A stretch of 7,086 bases of DNA from Planctomycetaceae bacterium (GTDB lineage: Bacteria; Planctomycetota; Planctomycetia; Planctomycetales; Planctomycetaceae), in contig JAGQQQ010000073.1 in NCBI GenBank assembly GCA_020426125.1, forward strand, positions 1-7,086, given 5' to 3'. The notes beneath the pieces were generated by a model that saw only the letters and a program-made list of their open reading frames with translations, was not told where the DNA came from and made no database searches. Made by a program: the position numbers and the translations under genes. Each line of letters begins with the position of its first letter. Position 1 is the stretch's first letter. Positions 6,701 through 7,086 of this stretch are shown in pieces.

Positions 6701-7086
6701 GTTGATGTTCAAGACCTCGCTGGAAATACGATGAACCAGGAGGGTGACGAACTCAATGGCGAGGCGAACGACGGCTACGTCAATTCGGTGGTCATCGCCG
6801 CGGTCCCCCAAACTCTGCCGGTTATCGAGGACTTTGAATCCGGAGACATCTCGAATTTGTCGGGCTGGTCGTTTGCCACAAGCGGCTCGAAAACAATTGA
6901 AATCTCCATGAATTCCACGCCGCATGCTGGAACACACCACCTGCTGTTTTCTCAGACAACTGGGAATTCTTCCATCGGGGAAGCCAACTTGGCGCTCGAC
7001 TTGTCTGGTGAAGTGGGGGCGACAGATCTCACTTTAGACTTCTGGATGAAGGAGTTTTCTGAAAGTAGTAGTTCCTATGCGCAGCT
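3734..7086 (+). CDS. Giant LEPR-XLL-type surface protein of alternating Ig-like and MAM/jelly-roll-like domains, 3' end open
   Basis: The frame runs 1117 codons from ATG 3734 to the right edge without a stop. An in-frame TGA at 3674-3676 lies upstream, and this ATG is the first start codon after it. No Shine-Dalgarno site is obvious. The basic, Arg-rich N-terminus leads to LPEQYEERVMLAG (39-51), a LEPR-XLL-like leader. Two domain types then alternate. The Ig-like type (residues 53-169, 336-453, 621-741, 908-1025) has a VDVTFxEP strand, a PVDSGDxxTWRLNF block, GEYxxxIGxDVxDxAGN and an acidic Asn/Asp-rich loop, resembling the SbsA/Big_5 bacterial Ig-like domains. The second type (170-335, 454-620, 742-907, 1026 to the edge) runs from FExGS and W-x-F through GATDLTLDFWxxE and VSGDGTSW to DVYxxLRH and IDDxRVAQG, resembling MAM or lectin-like jelly rolls. 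There is no cysteine, and the composition is acidic with Ser/Thr and Gly. It is probably an extracellular adhesin or surface-layer component; any enzymatic or anchoring domain would lie beyond the window. Confidence 0.88.
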   Translation, partial: MNNNTRRFLQSYFRSVSAQFRSRHNSRAIRPQSHPRSFLPEQYEERVMLAGASIGTMAPSGITTAPVSSVDVTFDQVVQPATFTQDDIAIQAPDGQVINLSADPVDSGDQQTFTLNFTAAVSLPGTYRVQIGPDVLNASGEPMNQDGDGTDGELGQDEFNDSFTINAVPQTLPVVQDFDGGDIANLPGWSFKTDFGKTIELTNNDNAQSGLYHLKFDQSSSGESRGTATLVLDLTADAGATDLTLDFWTKELTTSSSNFMQIYVSGDGVSYSFVASPGTAIGEYVHYSYDLDDMLSTRGITLDGDVYIDFRHRGLSTSHETTLDDVRVSRGLDVSGPRVVSHVPNTPQVGPISNFDVTFDEPIDGATFLASDVTVRDPSGNPVTLSGAPVDTGDKLTWRVNFASPQTLAGEYDISIGPDVRDLAGNQMNQIGDASNGSGTDAYNNEIHISAPALTVPFTEGFEGGSVAALTNWAFATSGTGRIQVIDTNSPHGGQYQLEFGHSVSGSGNSEATLKFDLSSLSGATDLTLDFWVQESTDFSNSLSLYVSGDGTSWQGVSSVSNVPVNENFHVAFDLDAALTSKGISFDGDVYLQLRHFSGGSAGYRYRIDDLRVAQGLDVFGPTVVGQSPNTPQQGPLNFVDVTFNEPVNGATFTSAEILVSDPLGNPVALSGNPVDSGDQTTWRLNFDQPQTQAGSYTLRIGTGVQDPAGNPLNRDQDEVNGNTNDSFVTTFDLLTTPISVLPYLEGFEAGSTAALTAGWSFATTGPGTVEVVDTNSPQSGTYHLEFGQNGSGSSTADAIVKLDLTSYAGANDLTLDFWTQESTAFSSNYLTLFVSGDGTSWNSITSIDSTPVNQNFHAGFDLDAMLTANGITFDSDVYVRLRHIGGSSGYATRIDDFRIAQGIDVFGPRVISQNPSVPQQSPIDFVDVTFNEPIDSSSFTSSQVSVIDPLGHPVVLVGNPVDSGDKMTWRLNFASQQSLPGEYRVGISVDVQDLAGNTMNQEGDELNGEANDGYVNSVVIAAVPQTLPVIEDFESGDISNLSGWSFATSGSKTIEISMNSTPHAGTHHLLFSQTTGNSSIGEANLALDLSGEVGATDLTLDFWMKEFSESSSSYAQ
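3848..3886 (+). other. LEPR-XLL-like N-terminal motif in the giant repeat protein
   Basis: Residues 39-51 read LPEQYEERVMLAG, close to the common LExLEERxLLAG form of the planctomycete LEPR-XLL leader, with Met replacing one Leu. It follows about 38 basic residues. This supports ATG 3734 as the start and suggests the same export class as the protein encoded just upstream. Confidence 0.75.
3890..7086 (+). repeat. Coding tandem array, about 852-858 bp per unit, four units, last one cut by the window edge
   Basis: Each unit is one Ig-like (A) plus one jelly-roll-like (B) domain. Approximate limits are A1 3890-4240, B1 4241-4738, A2 4739-5092, B2 5093-5593, A3 5594-5956, B3 5957-6454, A4 6455-6808 and B4 6809 onward. 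The equivalent Phe codon opening each B domain is at 4265, 5117, 5975 and 6833, giving periods of 852, 858 and 858 bases. Protein similarity between units is high, while DNA identity is patchy. A few stretches are near identical, such as the VDVTFNEP codons near 5651 and 6512. A1 is the most diverged Ig-like copy. B1 resembles B4, and B2 resembles B3. Confidence 0.9.

Noticed and set aside
5182..6940. Several minus-strand open frames of 60-110 codons within the giant gene
   Set aside because: They recur at equivalent places in each unit because the + strand repeats, which marks them as antisense shadows.
3890..7086. Tandem repeat considered as a non-coding satellite or mobile array
   Set aside because: The periods (852, 858, 858) are multiples of three, the frame stays open throughout, and similarity is stronger in protein than in DNA, so it is a coding domain array.

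Overview
The window looks like chromosomal DNA of a planctomycete (Planctomycetota). The main evidence is two consecutive genes whose products begin with a basic N-terminus and a variant of the LEPR-XLL motif found on large secreted planctomycete proteins. Very long, cysteine-free, acidic repeat proteins and moderately high GC agree with this. I saw no RNA gene, mobile element or CRISPR array. All three supported protein genes are on the + strand.

Layout: (1) 1-1335 is a membrane protein open at the left edge, with three hydrophobic helices followed by a GH17-type (beta-1,3-glucanase family) barrel. Both positions where the family carries its catalytic glutamates appear substituted. (2) 1332-3365 starts inside the stop codon of the first gene (ATGA overlap) behind a clear GGGAGG ribosome binding site. 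It encodes a 677-residue secreted-type protein with an N-terminal region I do not recognise and a C-terminal run of FG-GAP/VCBS-like repeats. (3) 3366-3733 is an intergenic gap with no convincing terminator or promoter. Its minus strand holds a faint trace of a small CPxCG (zinc-knuckle) protein, possibly frameshifted. (4) 3734-7086 is the beginning of a giant protein, at least 1117 residues, still open at the right edge. After a LEPR-XLL-like leader it alternates an Ig-like domain with a MAM/jelly-roll-like domain, with a period of about 284-286 residues.

How they may work together (inference): the first two genes are probably co-transcribed and translationally coupled, linking a membrane-anchored glucan-related protein to an extracellular propeller-like protein. 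The third gene has the same kind of N-terminal leader, so it probably goes to the same compartment and may be an adhesin or surface-layer component. A glucan-binding or exopolysaccharide-linked surface assembly is plausible but not shown by the sequence. The most notable points are the catalytically substituted GH17-like barrel and the two-subfamily pattern within the giant repeat array.
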